Below, in pieces: positions 22,743 to 33,312 of a stretch of DNA of 64,000 nt. The stretch spans positions 1,552,501-1,616,500 of the forward strand of contig NZ_JAFEJA010000002.1 of NCBI RefSeq assembly GCF_016919245.1. The letters are read 5' to 3'. The DNA is from Streptomyces zhihengii. GTDB lineage: Bacteria; Actinomycetota; Actinomycetes; Streptomycetales; Streptomycetaceae. Position numbers and translations under genes: made by a program. The first letter of the stretch is position 1, and the number at the start of each line of letters is the position of its first letter. The notes beneath the pieces were generated by a model. It was not told the origin of the DNA and searched no databases. It was given only the letters and a program-made list of their open reading frames with translations.

Positions 22743-23819
22743 ATGATCGAAGCGAGGGAACTCACCAAGGAATACGGCGGCAGGACCGCCGTCGACGCAC
22801 TGACCTTCACCGCACGCCCGGGCCGGGTCACCGGATTCCTCGGCCCCAACGGCGCCGGCAAGTCCACCACCATGCGCCTCGTCCTCGGCCTCGACGCACC
22901 GACCCGGGGATCGGTCGCCGTCGCCGGCACCCGGTACGGCCGGCTCGCCGCGCCGCTGCGCGAGGTGGGCGCACTCCTCGACGCGCGAGCCGTCCACGGC
23001 GGCCGGACCGTGCGCCGGCATCTGCTCGGCCTGGCCCGCTCCAACGCCCTGCCCGCCCGCAGGGTGGACGAGGTGCTCGGGACCGTCGGCCTGGAGGCGG
23101 TCGCCGACAGACGGGCGAAGGGCCTGTCCCTGGGCATGGCACAGCGGCTCGGCATCGCCGCGGCGCTGCTCGGCGACCCCGGCGTCCTCGTCCTGGACGA
23201 GCCCGTCAACGGGCTGGACACCGAGGGCATCCGCTGGATCCGCACGCTGCTGACCTCGCTGGCGGCCGAGGGGCGCACGGTGTTCCTCTCCAGCCATCTG
23301 ATGAGCGAACTGGAACGCACCGCCGACCATCTCGTCGTCATCGGGCGGGGCCGGCTGCTCGCCGACACCTCCATGGCCGAGTTCATCGACCGCCACTCGC
23401 CGGAATCGGTGCTGCTGCGCGTCCCGGACGGCGAGACCGCCCGCATGCGCGCCGCCCTGGAGGCCCTGGGCGCCGTGGTGCGCCCGGAGGACCGCGGGGG
23501 ACTGCGGGTGACCGGAGCGAGTGCCGGGGCCGTCGGCGAGACGGCCCGGACGCACGGCCTCGCCGTCCATGAACTCACGCCCCGGCGCTCCTCGTTGGAG
23601 GAGATCTTCACCGCGATGACCCGGGAGGACGTCGAGTACCGGGGGGACGCGCCGAGCGGCCCGGGCCCGGACACGCACACCGACACGGGCAGGGACGCGT
23701 ACACGCACACCGGCCCGGGCCCGGACACCCACGCGCACACCGGCCCGGACGGGGGCACAGGCACCGACCCGGACGGGGGCGCGCGGGCGCGAACGGACAC
23801 GAGGGAGCTGCTGACATGA
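22743..23819 (+). CDS. ABC transporter ATP-binding protein (drug/lantibiotic exporter type)
   Basis: A 358-residue ATPase from ATG 22743. Walker A is GPNGAGKST (residues 34-42), the signature is 'LSLGMAQRLGIA', and Walker B is 'VLVLDEPVNGLD', followed by the H-loop in 'VFLSSHLMSELERTADH'. This is the ABC-2 export class (CcmA/DrrA-like). After about residue 300 the protein carries an unusual tail of Thr/His/Asp/Gly repeats ('DTHTDTGRDAYTHTG', 'GPDTHAHTG'), absent from most family members and encoded by low-complexity DNA (23650-23800). The gene overlaps the permease by 4 bases. Confidence 0.9.
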   Translation: MIEARELTKEYGGRTAVDALTFTARPGRVTGFLGPNGAGKSTTMRLVLGLDAPTRGSVAVAGTRYGRLAAPLREVGALLDARAVHGGRTVRRHLLGLARSNALPARRVDEVLGTVGLEAVADRRAKGLSLGMAQRLGIAAALLGDPGVLVLDEPVNGLDTEGIRWIRTLLTSLAAEGRTVFLSSHLMSELERTADHLVVIGRGRLLADTSMAEFIDRHSPESVLLRVPDGETARMRAALEALGAVVRPEDRGGLRVTGASAGAVGETARTHGLAVHELTPRRSSLEEIFTAMTREDVEYRGDAPSGPGPDTHTDTGRDAYTHTGPGPDTHAHTGPDGGTGTDPDGGARARTDTRELLT

Positions 23820-24580
23820 CCGACACCACCACGCCACCGCCCGGCTTCCGCCGGGCCCTGGCCTTCGAATGGACCAAGTTCGCGAGCCTGCGCTCCACGG
23901 TGTGGACGACGGCCGCCACGGCGCTGGTCACCATGGCCGGCGCGGTGTTCGTGGGACTGAGCGGCAGCCTCCAGGCCGACGACACCGTGCTCGGCGGCAG
24001 TCTCACCCTCGCCGTCGTCGCCCTGATGACCGCGGGCGCCGTCGGCGCCCTGGTGGTCTGCGGCGAGTACTCCAGCGGCACGATCACCGCCACCCTGGCG
24101 GCGGTGCCCCGCCGCGGCAGGGCTCTGGGGGCCAAGGCGGCCCTGGTCGCCGGGGTGTTCGGCGCGCTGGGCCTCGTCTCGTGCGCCGTGGTGTACCTGC
24201 TGGGCGACGCCGTCATCGACGGCTCCCACCCCCAGGGCAGCCCGCTGCCCGCGCTGTTCGGCATCGCGGCACTGTTCTCCCTGGTCGGCGTCCTGGGGCT
24301 GGCGATCGGCACCCTGGTGCGCCACGCGGCCGGCGCGGTCGTCTCCGTGGTCGCCGTGCTGCTGCTGCCCTCGCTGCTCGGCCCGCTCCTCGGCGGCGCG
24401 GGGCCCTGGGTCGCGGGTGCCGCCCCGACCGCGGCGCTGGAGAAGCTCACCCAGACCTCGGACGCCTCGGCCGAGGCGGTCGGCAGCCTCGGAGCCTGGC
24501 CCTCGCTGGCCCTGGTCGCGGCGTACACGGCCCTCGCCCTGGCCGGAGCGGCCCTCGTCCTGCGGAGGCGCGATGTCTGA
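23816..24580 (+). CDS. ABC-2 type transporter permease
   Basis: A 254-residue membrane protein from ATG 23816, coupled to the ATPase by an ATGA overlap. Six hydrophobic segments are visible, with the family opening 'RALAFEWTKFASLRSTVW' and the conserved 'GEYSSGTITATLAAVPRR' after helix 2, which is typical of ABC-2 permeases next to DrrA/CcmA ATPases. It forms an exporter or membrane-stress pump with the preceding protein. Substrate unknown; control by the adjacent two-component system is likely. Confidence 0.9.
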   Translation: MTDTTTPPPGFRRALAFEWTKFASLRSTVWTTAATALVTMAGAVFVGLSGSLQADDTVLGGSLTLAVVALMTAGAVGALVVCGEYSSGTITATLAAVPRRGRALGAKAALVAGVFGALGLVSCAVVYLLGDAVIDGSHPQGSPLPALFGIAALFSLVGVLGLAIGTLVRHAAGAVVSVVAVLLLPSLLGPLLGGAGPWVAGAAPTAALEKLTQTSDASAEAVGSLGAWPSLALVAAYTALALAGAALVLRRRDV

Positions 24581-25595
24581 GCGGCGCGGGACGGCGTGGA
24601 CGGCGGCCCGGCTGCTGCTCGCGCTGGTGACCGCGGCGGTCTGCCTCGCCCCCACGGCACCGCCGAGCGGGCCGGACGGCCTCCGGGTGGTGTCCGAGCG
24701 GCGGACGGGGGAGCGGATCACCGACCTGACCGTGCGCTCGGCCGCCCTGGGCCGGGACGCGCGGGTGCGGCTGCTGACCCCCGAGGGCTGGGAGCGGCGC
24801 GGTCCCGACGACCGGTGGCCGGTGCTCCACCTGCTCGCCGGCGGCGACGGCGACCACGAGACCTGGACCCGCGAGTACCGGGTCCACGAGAACCCCGCCC
24901 TGCGCGACACCCTCGTCGTCATGCCGGAGATGCCCCTCTACGGCTTCTACACCGACTGGTGGAACCACGGCCGCGGCGGGCCCCCGGCCGTCGAGAGCTT
25001 CCACCTGCGCGAGGTGCTGCCGCTGATCGAGCGCCACTACGGCGCAGGCACCGCACGGGTGGCGGCGGGCGAATCCCAGGGCGGCTTCGGCGCCCTCTCC
25101 TACGCCGCCCGGCACCCGGGTCTCTTCCGGGCCGTGGCCGGCTACAGCGGCTTCGTCCACCCGCTGCGCCACCCCCACGCGGTGCGCGCGGGCATGACCT
25201 ACCTCGGTCTCGACTGGCGGGCCCTGTGGGGCGATCCCGTGGCGCAGCGCCGGGTGTGGGAGGCGCACGACCCGTACCACCTCGCGCGGCACCTGCGCGG
25301 CACCCGCGTCCATCTGTCCGCCGGGGACGGCCGGCCGGGGGCGCTCGACCCGCCGGGCACCGGCCCCGACCCGCACGTCCCCGGCCTCGAGGACCCGGCC
25401 GACCCCTTCCCCGCCGATGTGATCTCCCCGACGGAGGCCCTGATGGGCGAGGAGTCACGCCTGGTCGCCGAACGGCTGCGGGACGAGGGAGTGCAGGTGA
25501 GCACCCACTTCTACCGGGGCACCCACTCCCCGCCGTACTGGCACCGGGAGTTCGACCGCACCCTGCCCGCCCTGCTCGACGCCCTCGACCCCTGA
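24573..25595 (+). CDS. Secreted alpha/beta-hydrolase esterase (esterase D/mycolyltransferase-like)
   Basis: A 340-residue protein from ATG 24573 overlapping the permease end by 8 bases. Residues 10-30 are a signal sequence or anchor ('AARLLLALVTAAVCLAPTAP'). The catalytic domain follows the esterase D/antigen 85-like pattern: 'RWPVLHLLAGGDGDHETWTR' early, nucleophile Ser168 in 'AAGESQGGFGALSYAARHPG', and a C-terminal His in 'YRGTHSPPYWHREF'. Enzymes of this type cleave or transfer acyl esters outside the membrane. It is the last gene of the kinase-regulator-exporter operon, so a role in envelope lipid or surface remodelling is plausible. Confidence 0.85.
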   Translation: MSERRGTAWTAARLLLALVTAAVCLAPTAPPSGPDGLRVVSERRTGERITDLTVRSAALGRDARVRLLTPEGWERRGPDDRWPVLHLLAGGDGDHETWTREYRVHENPALRDTLVVMPEMPLYGFYTDWWNHGRGGPPAVESFHLREVLPLIERHYGAGTARVAAGESQGGFGALSYAARHPGLFRAVAGYSGFVHPLRHPHAVRAGMTYLGLDWRALWGDPVAQRRVWEAHDPYHLARHLRGTRVHLSAGDGRPGALDPPGTGPDPHVPGLEDPADPFPADVISPTEALMGEESRLVAERLRDEGVQVSTHFYRGTHSPPYWHREFDRTLPALLDALDP

Positions 25596-25615
25596 GCGGA
25601 TGTCGCGCCGCCCCC

Positions 25616-26551
25616 TCAGGCGACCGCCGCCCGCTCCGTCTCCGCGTCCAGTGCCGCGCACAGCCAGTCGTGCGCGGCACCCGGCGTCGGCGCCGCCGGG
25701 CCGAAGAGCACCGCCGCCTGCTGCCAGTAGGCGTCGATCCGCGGGTCGGCGGCGAGCTGGCCGCCCAGCCGCCGCCGGAAGTCCGGGGTGCTCCGCGCCC
25801 CGCACGCCGCGGCGTAGACCGCGACGAAGCAGTCGAGCGCCTCACCCGGGCCGGGGGCCCGCCGCGCCAGCAGTTCGGAGGCGGCCAGCGCGTACGCCTC
25901 CGGCAGCCCCTCGTAGAGCACCGCGGGCCGGTAGCCCCCGCCGCTGCGGTGGGCGGCGGGCTGGCACGGCAGCCCGCCCGTGCAGGGCCCCGACACCAGC
26001 GCGTGCAGCCGCGCGAAGGCCAGCACCTCGGCCGGAGCCGGATCGCCGGGAAGCTGCGGGACGGCGTGCTCGACGACGGCCGAGACCACCCGGGCCGGCA
26101 TCCGCGGCGGCAGCCAGCGCCGCCAGAAGCGGGCCAGCGAGGCGGTGTTCGGCGGACTGGTCACCGCGCCGACCAGCCGCAGCCGCTCGGCACGCTCCCC
26201 GGGCGGGCTCTCCCCGACCAGCCGGAGCGCCGCCTCCCGCCAGCGCAGCGCCGCCAGTTGGGAGCCGACCTCGCGCAACTGCCCGGCGACGGCGTCCTCC
26301 AGCGTCCTGCCCGGCACGTCCTCCTCGGCGTCCAGGACCCGGGCCACCTCGGACACCGTCAGGCCGAGGGCGCGCAGGGAGCGGATCAGGCCGAGCCGTT
26401 CGAGGGCCTCGGGGCCGTACCGCCGGTGGCCGCCCGTGCTGCGGCCGGCCTCGGGCAGCAGACCGCGGTCGGAGTAGAAGCGGACCGTCTTGACGGTCGC
26501 ACCCGCACGGGCCGCGAGTTCGCCGATGCTCCACCGGCCGTCGGGCATCAC
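25616..26551 (-). CDS. MerR-family transcriptional regulator
   Basis: A 311-residue regulator with an N-terminal MerR winged helix: 'SIGELAARAGATVKTVRFYS', 'DRGLLPEAGRSTGGHRRYG' and the dimerisation coil 'RLGLIRSLRALGLTVSEVAR'. The 230-residue C-terminal part is long and helical, so it probably binds a ligand; three cysteines ('GPCTGGLPC' and 'AACGA') are noted. Start candidates are GTG 26551 and ATG 26548. It is divergent from the tandem hydrolase gene, and a promoter with the 19-bp spacer typical of MerR-activated genes lies between them. Confidence 0.88.
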   Translation of the reverse strand: MMPDGRWSIGELAARAGATVKTVRFYSDRGLLPEAGRSTGGHRRYGPEALERLGLIRSLRALGLTVSEVARVLDAEEDVPGRTLEDAVAGQLREVGSQLAALRWREAALRLVGESPPGERAERLRLVGAVTSPPNTASLARFWRRWLPPRMPARVVSAVVEHAVPQLPGDPAPAEVLAFARLHALVSGPCTGGLPCQPAAHRSGGGYRPAVLYEGLPEAYALAASELLARRAPGPGEALDCFVAVYAAACGARSTPDFRRRLGGQLAADPRIDAYWQQAAVLFGPAAPTPGAAHDWLCAALDAETERAAVA

Positions 26552-26554
26552 GTC

Positions 26555-26585
26555 TTGAACCTCCCTCAGGGGGAGTTCCTACCGT
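26555..26585 (+). promoter_or_regulatory. MerR-type promoter with 19-bp spacer
   Basis: TTGAAC (-35, 26555-26560) and TACCGT (-10, 26580-26585) are separated by exactly 19 bases. The spacer holds the inverted repeat CTCCC-TCAGG-GGGAG. Overlong spacers with a dyad inside are the hallmark of promoters that MerR proteins activate by untwisting DNA. It reads toward the tandem hydrolase gene at 26651 and abuts the start of the MerR gene. Confidence 0.7.
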
Positions 26586-26650
26586 ACCGGCGTCGGCGGC
26601 CGCGCCTCCACGGGCCCGGCCGCACCCACGACGTCCACAAGGAGGCGTAC

Positions 26651-28201
26651 ATGACCGCGTTCGTCCTGGTGTCGGAGGCACACACCGGCGGCTGGATCTG
26701 GCAGGAAACCGTGTCACGGCTGCGGGAGTCGGGGCACACCGCACACCCCGTGACCCTCACGGGCATGGGGGACCCGGCACGCCCCGCCGGACCGGACACC
26801 GACCTGGGGACCCACGTCGCGGACGTGGTGGAGGCCGTCGACTCCCTCCAGGCACCGCAGGTGGTCCTCGTCGGGCACGGCTACGGCATCCACCCCGTAC
26901 TGGGGGCCGCCGACCTGCGCCCCGGCCGGATCGCCCGGGTCGTGCACCTGGACGCCGGCCTGCCCCGGGACGGCGACCCGCCGCTGGTCCTCGTCCCCGA
27001 CGAGGGCGTCCGCGAACGGCTCACGGCGTATGCCGCCAACGCCTCGGACGGCGGCCCCGGCACCGTCGCCGGGCGAGGCGGCGCCCGGCCCGTCCCACCG
27101 CCCGACGCCGCCTCCTGGCACCGCTGGGGCAGCACCGACGGCGTCCCCGCCGACGCGCTGGACCGCCTGGCCCACCTCGCCGCACCCCAGCCCGCGGCCA
27201 CCCTCACCCAGCCGCTCCGACGGTCCGGCACGGCCGGTGAGGTGCCGACGACGGGCGTCCTGTGCCTCGCCAACGGGTCGAGCATCGCCCTGGTCGAGCA
27301 CGTGGTGAGCTTCGGCGACCCCCGGCTGGAGGCCGCCCTCACCGCGCCCGGGGTCACCTTCTTCGAACTGCCCACGGGGCACTGGCCGATGCTGTCCGTC
27401 CCCGGCGAACTGGCCCGCGTCCTGGCGGAGGCGGCCCGGGGGGAGGGCCACCGCATCACCCGGGCCGCCCGACAGGACCCGCCCCATCTGCGGCCCTTCC
27501 TGCTCGACGTGCCCCCGTGCACGCGCGAGCGGACGGACGCCCTCGACCTCTACCTGCCCGAGACGGACGGGCCCGTGCCCGCCGTCGTCCTCGTGCACGG
27601 CGGCCCGGTACCCGCCGGTGTCCTGCCCACCCCGCGCGACTGGCCCGCCTTTGCCGGCTACGGCCGCGCGCTGGCGGACGGCGGCGTGGCCGCGGTCATG
27701 TTCGACCACCGGCTGCACGACGTCGCGGACTACGGGCGTGCCGCCGACGACCTCGCCGCCGCCGTCGAGCTCGTCCGCGCCGACCCGCGCGTCGACCCGG
27801 ACCGGGTGGCCCTCTGGTTCTTCTCCGGCGGCGGACTGCTCGCGGCGGACTGGCTCGCGGCACCCCCGCCGTGGCTGCGCTGCCTGGCGGCGACCTACCC
27901 CGTCCTCGCGGCACTGCCCGGCTGGGGATCCACCGGCCGTCCGTTCCGCCCCGCCGAGGAGCTGCCCCGGGCGGGGAGCCTGCCCCTCGTCCTCACCCGC
28001 GTGGGCCTGGAACACGCCGCGATCGCCGCCACGGTGGCCCGGTTCACCGAGGCCGCGGACGCCTGCGGCGCGGCGCTGGAGGTGATCGACGTCCCGCACG
28101 CCCACCACGGCTTCGAGACGATCGACCACACGCCGGAGGCCCGCGCCGCGGTCCGCGCCGCGGTCGCGGCCGTCGCCGGCCACCTGCGCGAGGAGGAGTA
28201 G
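26651..28201 (+). CDS. Tandem alpha/beta-hydrolase fusion protein
   Basis: A 516-residue protein from ATG 26651 with an AAGGAGG ribosome-binding site. Residues 1-270 are one alpha/beta-hydrolase domain of the small esterase/RutD-like type; its nucleophile elbow reads 'VVLVGHGYGIHP', so the expected Ser at position 77 is Gly, although the Asp101 region ('VVHLDAG') and His244 ('PTGHWPML') remain. Residues 285-516 are a second domain of another hydrolase subfamily with oxyanion 'LVHGGP' (316-319), nucleophile Ser392 in 'WFFSGGG' and a C-terminal His in 'PHAHHGFETID'. The first domain therefore looks catalytically dead and may bind ligand or mediate assembly. Expression is probably switched on by the divergent MerR protein. 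Confidence 0.85.
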   Translation: MTAFVLVSEAHTGGWIWQETVSRLRESGHTAHPVTLTGMGDPARPAGPDTDLGTHVADVVEAVDSLQAPQVVLVGHGYGIHPVLGAADLRPGRIARVVHLDAGLPRDGDPPLVLVPDEGVRERLTAYAANASDGGPGTVAGRGGARPVPPPDAASWHRWGSTDGVPADALDRLAHLAAPQPAATLTQPLRRSGTAGEVPTTGVLCLANGSSIALVEHVVSFGDPRLEAALTAPGVTFFELPTGHWPMLSVPGELARVLAEAARGEGHRITRAARQDPPHLRPFLLDVPPCTRERTDALDLYLPETDGPVPAVVLVHGGPVPAGVLPTPRDWPAFAGYGRALADGGVAAVMFDHRLHDVADYGRAADDLAAAVELVRADPRVDPDRVALWFFSGGGLLAADWLAAPPPWLRCLAATYPVLAALPGWGSTGRPFRPAEELPRAGSLPLVLTRVGLEHAAIAATVARFTEAADACGAALEVIDVPHAHHGFETIDHTPEARAAVRAAVAAVAGHLREEE

Positions 28202-28204
28202 AGT

Positions 28205-28238
28205 CCCGGGGCCCGTGCGCCGCCGCGCGGGCCCCGGG
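28205..28238. terminator. Hairpin between convergent hydrolase and aminotransferase-fold genes
   Basis: CCCGGGGCCCG (28205-28215) and CGGGCCCCGGG (28228-28238) are exact 11-bp arms with a 12-base loop, filling the gap between two convergent stops. It probably works in both directions. Confidence 0.8.
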
Positions 28239-28242
28239 CCGC

Positions 28243-30581
<2,339 letters not shown>

Positions 30582-30625
30582 CGGCGCCCGGGGCGCCGGC
30601 GGCGCGAGGCGAGGCGCACGGCCCG

Positions 30626-32356
30626 TCAGAGCGCCGCGCGGCGCGCCTGCTGGAGGGCGGTCAGCCGATGGACGTACACGGCGGCCGCCACGGTGGTGGG
30701 CACGACCAGGAGGCGCAGCACCAGGGCCACCAGCCCGTTGGTCTCGAGCACGTACACGTATTCGTCGGGCCTGGTCCTGACGAAGTTGTCGTAGGTGGCC
30801 CATTCGAAGGCACCCCACCACCAGAAGAGCGGCGAGGTGATCGCGCTGATCAGCCAGAAGGCCCACCAGACGTGGAGCGGGGCGGCCGGAGCCATCGCAC
30901 CGCCCGCGGCGGGCGGGCTCGACGCGTGCCAGACGTCGTTCGCGATCTGCTTGGGCAGATAGAGGTTGCCGAACGGGACGAGCCAGGAACGCACGGCCAT
31001 CGCCGGGCTGTAGCGCAGCCGCCCGGGGGCGAACTCCTCGGCGGCCGCCCGTGTCCGGGAGCACCAGATCAGCCATGCCACGATCAGACCGACCGCGGTG
31101 GCGACCTGGGCGTAGCCCCACATCCAGGCGATCTCCTCGTCGAATCCCCAGCCGGTGTCGAAGGTGCTCTCCAGCATGTCGAGCTGCTTGACGGTCGCGC
31201 CCACGGCCACCAGCGCGTACAGCGCCAGCATGATGTACACCGCCACCGTGGCCGGCGACGGGCCGTTGCCTCCGTTGCGTTCCTCGGCCAGGGTGCGCGG
31301 CTGCGTCGGGGACGGGCCCGGGGACACCGGCAGGTCCGGAGCCGTCACCGGGGCGGTTCCCGCGACCGCCGGACGCGGCCCGGGGGCCCCGAGCGTCTCC
31401 TCCCGGGGCACCGGGGCCGGTGGAGGGAGGAGGGCCCCGTCGCCCAGCGCGGTGCGCGGGTCCTCCTGCTCCAGCAGCTGCGCCGCGTCCTGCCCGAGCC
31501 GCGCCAGGACCGGGGCGGGCAGCCAGGGGCCGAGGTGCCGGAACTGGGTCTCGTCCCGCTCCCTGAGCGCGGCGAGGGACGGCCGTGCGGCGGGGTCCTT
31601 GGCGAGGCAGTCACGGAGCAGCGGCAGCAGGGGATCCGGGACACCGGTCAGGTCCGGTTCCTCGTTCACCACCCGGTACATGAGAGCGTGCGGACGCCCC
31701 TCGGGCGCCTCGAACGGCAGACGGCCGCCCGCGGCGAACGCGAGAACCGATCCCAGGGAGAAGATGTCGCAGGCCGCGGTGAGACGCTCACCGCGCACCT
31801 GCTCGGGTGCCATGAAGCCGGGCGAGCCGACGATCACACCGCTGGAGGTCAGTCCGCCGTGGGTCGGGCCGTCCAGTGCGCGGACGATGCCGAAGTCGAT
31901 CACCTTCGGGCCGTCGATGGTGATCATGATGTTGGAAGGCTTCAGGTCGCGGTGGACGAGGCCCGCCGCGTGGATGTCCGCGAGCGCGTCGCAGAGACCG
32001 GACGCCAGACCGCGCACCGAGCGCTCCGGCAGCGGTCCGTGACGGGTCACCACGTCGGCGAGCGTCGGGCCGGGGACGTACGCGGTGGCGACCCACGGTG
32101 TCTCGGCGTGCGGGTCGGCGTCCAGCACGGCCGCGGTCCAGTCCCCGCCGACCCGCTGGGCGATGGCGACCTCCTCGGCGAACCGGAGGCGGAAGTCCGG
32201 CAGCGACGCCAGCTCGCGGCGGATTGCCTTGACCGCCACCATGCGGCCGCGGGGGGAGCGGGCGAGGTACACCACGCCCATGCCGCCTTCGCCGAGCCGG
32301 CCGAGCAGCCGGTAGTCCGCAACCCGGACCGGGTCGTCCTCACACAGGGCCTGCAC
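30626..32356 (-). CDS. Ser/Thr protein kinase with C-terminal DUF4328-like membrane domain
   Basis: A 576-residue Hanks-type kinase from GTG 32356. The kinase domain (about residues 14-270) is complete: Gly loop 'LGEGGMGVVY' (21-30), Lys43 in 'VAVKAIRRE', catalytic loop HRDLKPSN (135-142), DFG (154-156) and 'MAPEQVRGE'. A Pro-rich linker follows (about 300-365). The C-terminus holds about four membrane helices with 'YSPAMAVRSWLVPFGNLYLP' and 'WWAFWLISAITSP', the pattern of DUF4328. Unlike PASTA kinases, the sensor is membrane-embedded. No substrate gene is evident nearby, but an EF-hand protein lies just beyond its promoter. Confidence 0.9.
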   Translation of the reverse strand: MQALCEDDPVRVADYRLLGRLGEGGMGVVYLARSPRGRMVAVKAIRRELASLPDFRLRFAEEVAIAQRVGGDWTAAVLDADPHAETPWVATAYVPGPTLADVVTRHGPLPERSVRGLASGLCDALADIHAAGLVHRDLKPSNIMITIDGPKVIDFGIVRALDGPTHGGLTSSGVIVGSPGFMAPEQVRGERLTAACDIFSLGSVLAFAAGGRLPFEAPEGRPHALMYRVVNEEPDLTGVPDPLLPLLRDCLAKDPAARPSLAALRERDETQFRHLGPWLPAPVLARLGQDAAQLLEQEDPRTALGDGALLPPPAPVPREETLGAPGPRPAVAGTAPVTAPDLPVSPGPSPTQPRTLAEERNGGNGPSPATVAVYIMLALYALVAVGATVKQLDMLESTFDTGWGFDEEIAWMWGYAQVATAVGLIVAWLIWCSRTRAAAEEFAPGRLRYSPAMAVRSWLVPFGNLYLPKQIANDVWHASSPPAAGGAMAPAAPLHVWWAFWLISAITSPLFWWWGAFEWATYDNFVRTRPDEYVYVLETNGLVALVLRLLVVPTTVAAAVYVHRLTALQQARRAAL

Positions 32357-32662
32357 TGCGCACAGTCTCCTTCACCACCGCGCCGATGAACGCGAACAAC
32401 GGGTCAGGCTAGAGGAGACGTCGAGGCGGCACCGGTGGTTTCACCGGGCGGGCCCGGGCCTCGCGACGGTGTCGTCCCGTCTCACGGGCGGCCCGCCTCA
32501 CGGACGGTCCGGTTCCGGGCGGCCCGTTCTCAAACCGGCGCTCGGAGCGTACGGGCGGAGCGCGGTGGTGCGGGCGCCGGGTGGGGTGATCTTGTGCGCC
32601 GCCTTGCGGCGTTCGCGGACGGGCAGGTTCTTCCCCGGCACAGTGAACGAGGGAGGCTTGTG

Positions 32663-33208
32663 ATGGCCAGTGGGTTCCAGTGGGCGAAGATCCAGGCGAT
32701 GTTCGACGCCTTCGACGCGGACGGCAACGGGTATCTGGAGCAGCGGGACTTCGAGGCCCTGACGGCCCGGTGGGGCAGGCTGCCGCGGGTGGCCGAGGGG
32801 CCGGAGCTGACGGCGCGGGTGGAGGCCGTGATCATGGGCTGGTGGCGGCTGCTGTCGGAGGCCGCCGACGCGGACAAGGACGGCAGGATCGACATGGCCG
32901 AGCTGATGGCCATGGTGGACCGGCTGCCGTCGATGCGGGAGGACGTCGCGGCGACGGCCGAGACCATCTTCGACGCGGTGGACGAGAACGGCGACGGCCG
33001 GATCTCCCGCGCCGAGCACCAGCGGCTGATCGACACCTGGCACGGCCGGTCCATGACGACGGCGGACGTCTTCGACCGGCTCGACGAGGACGGCGACGGC
33101 TACCTCAGCCGCCCCGAGTTCGCCGTGCTCTGGACGCAGTTCTGGATCAGCGACGACCCGCAGGAGCCGGGCAACGTGATGTGCGGCCCGCTCGCCCCGA
33201 CCGCCTGA
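32663..33208 (+). CDS. Calerythrin-like four-EF-hand calcium-binding protein
   Basis: A 181-residue soluble protein from ATG 32663 with a GAGGGAGG ribosome-binding site. Four 12-residue EF-hand loops are visible: DADGNGYLEQRD (18-29), DADKDGRIDMAE (69-80), DENGDGRISRAE (107-118) and DEDGDGYLSRPE (141-152). The final coordinating position is Asp rather than Glu in loop 1 and Glu in the other three. The length and spacing match calerythrin and the sarcoplasmic calcium-binding proteins. It is probably a calcium buffer or sensor. It stands alone, divergent from the kinase gene. Confidence 0.9.
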   Translation: MASGFQWAKIQAMFDAFDADGNGYLEQRDFEALTARWGRLPRVAEGPELTARVEAVIMGWWRLLSEAADADKDGRIDMAELMAMVDRLPSMREDVAATAETIFDAVDENGDGRISRAEHQRLIDTWHGRSMTTADVFDRLDEDGDGYLSRPEFAVLWTQFWISDDPQEPGNVMCGPLAPTA

Positions 33209-33312
33209 CGGCACCCCGGTCCGCCTGCCCCGGGGCCGGTGCCGGGGGAAGTCGCCTGCCCCGGGCGGGTGCCGGGAAAAGGGGCTGAGGCAAGCGGGGG
33301 GCCCGTGCTTCC

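Noticed and set aside
24596..26650. In-frame upstream extension of the tandem hydrolase
   Set aside because: The frame is open back to 24596 only because stops are rare; it crosses the esterase and MerR genes. ATG 26651 has a perfect ribosome-binding site and homologous start.
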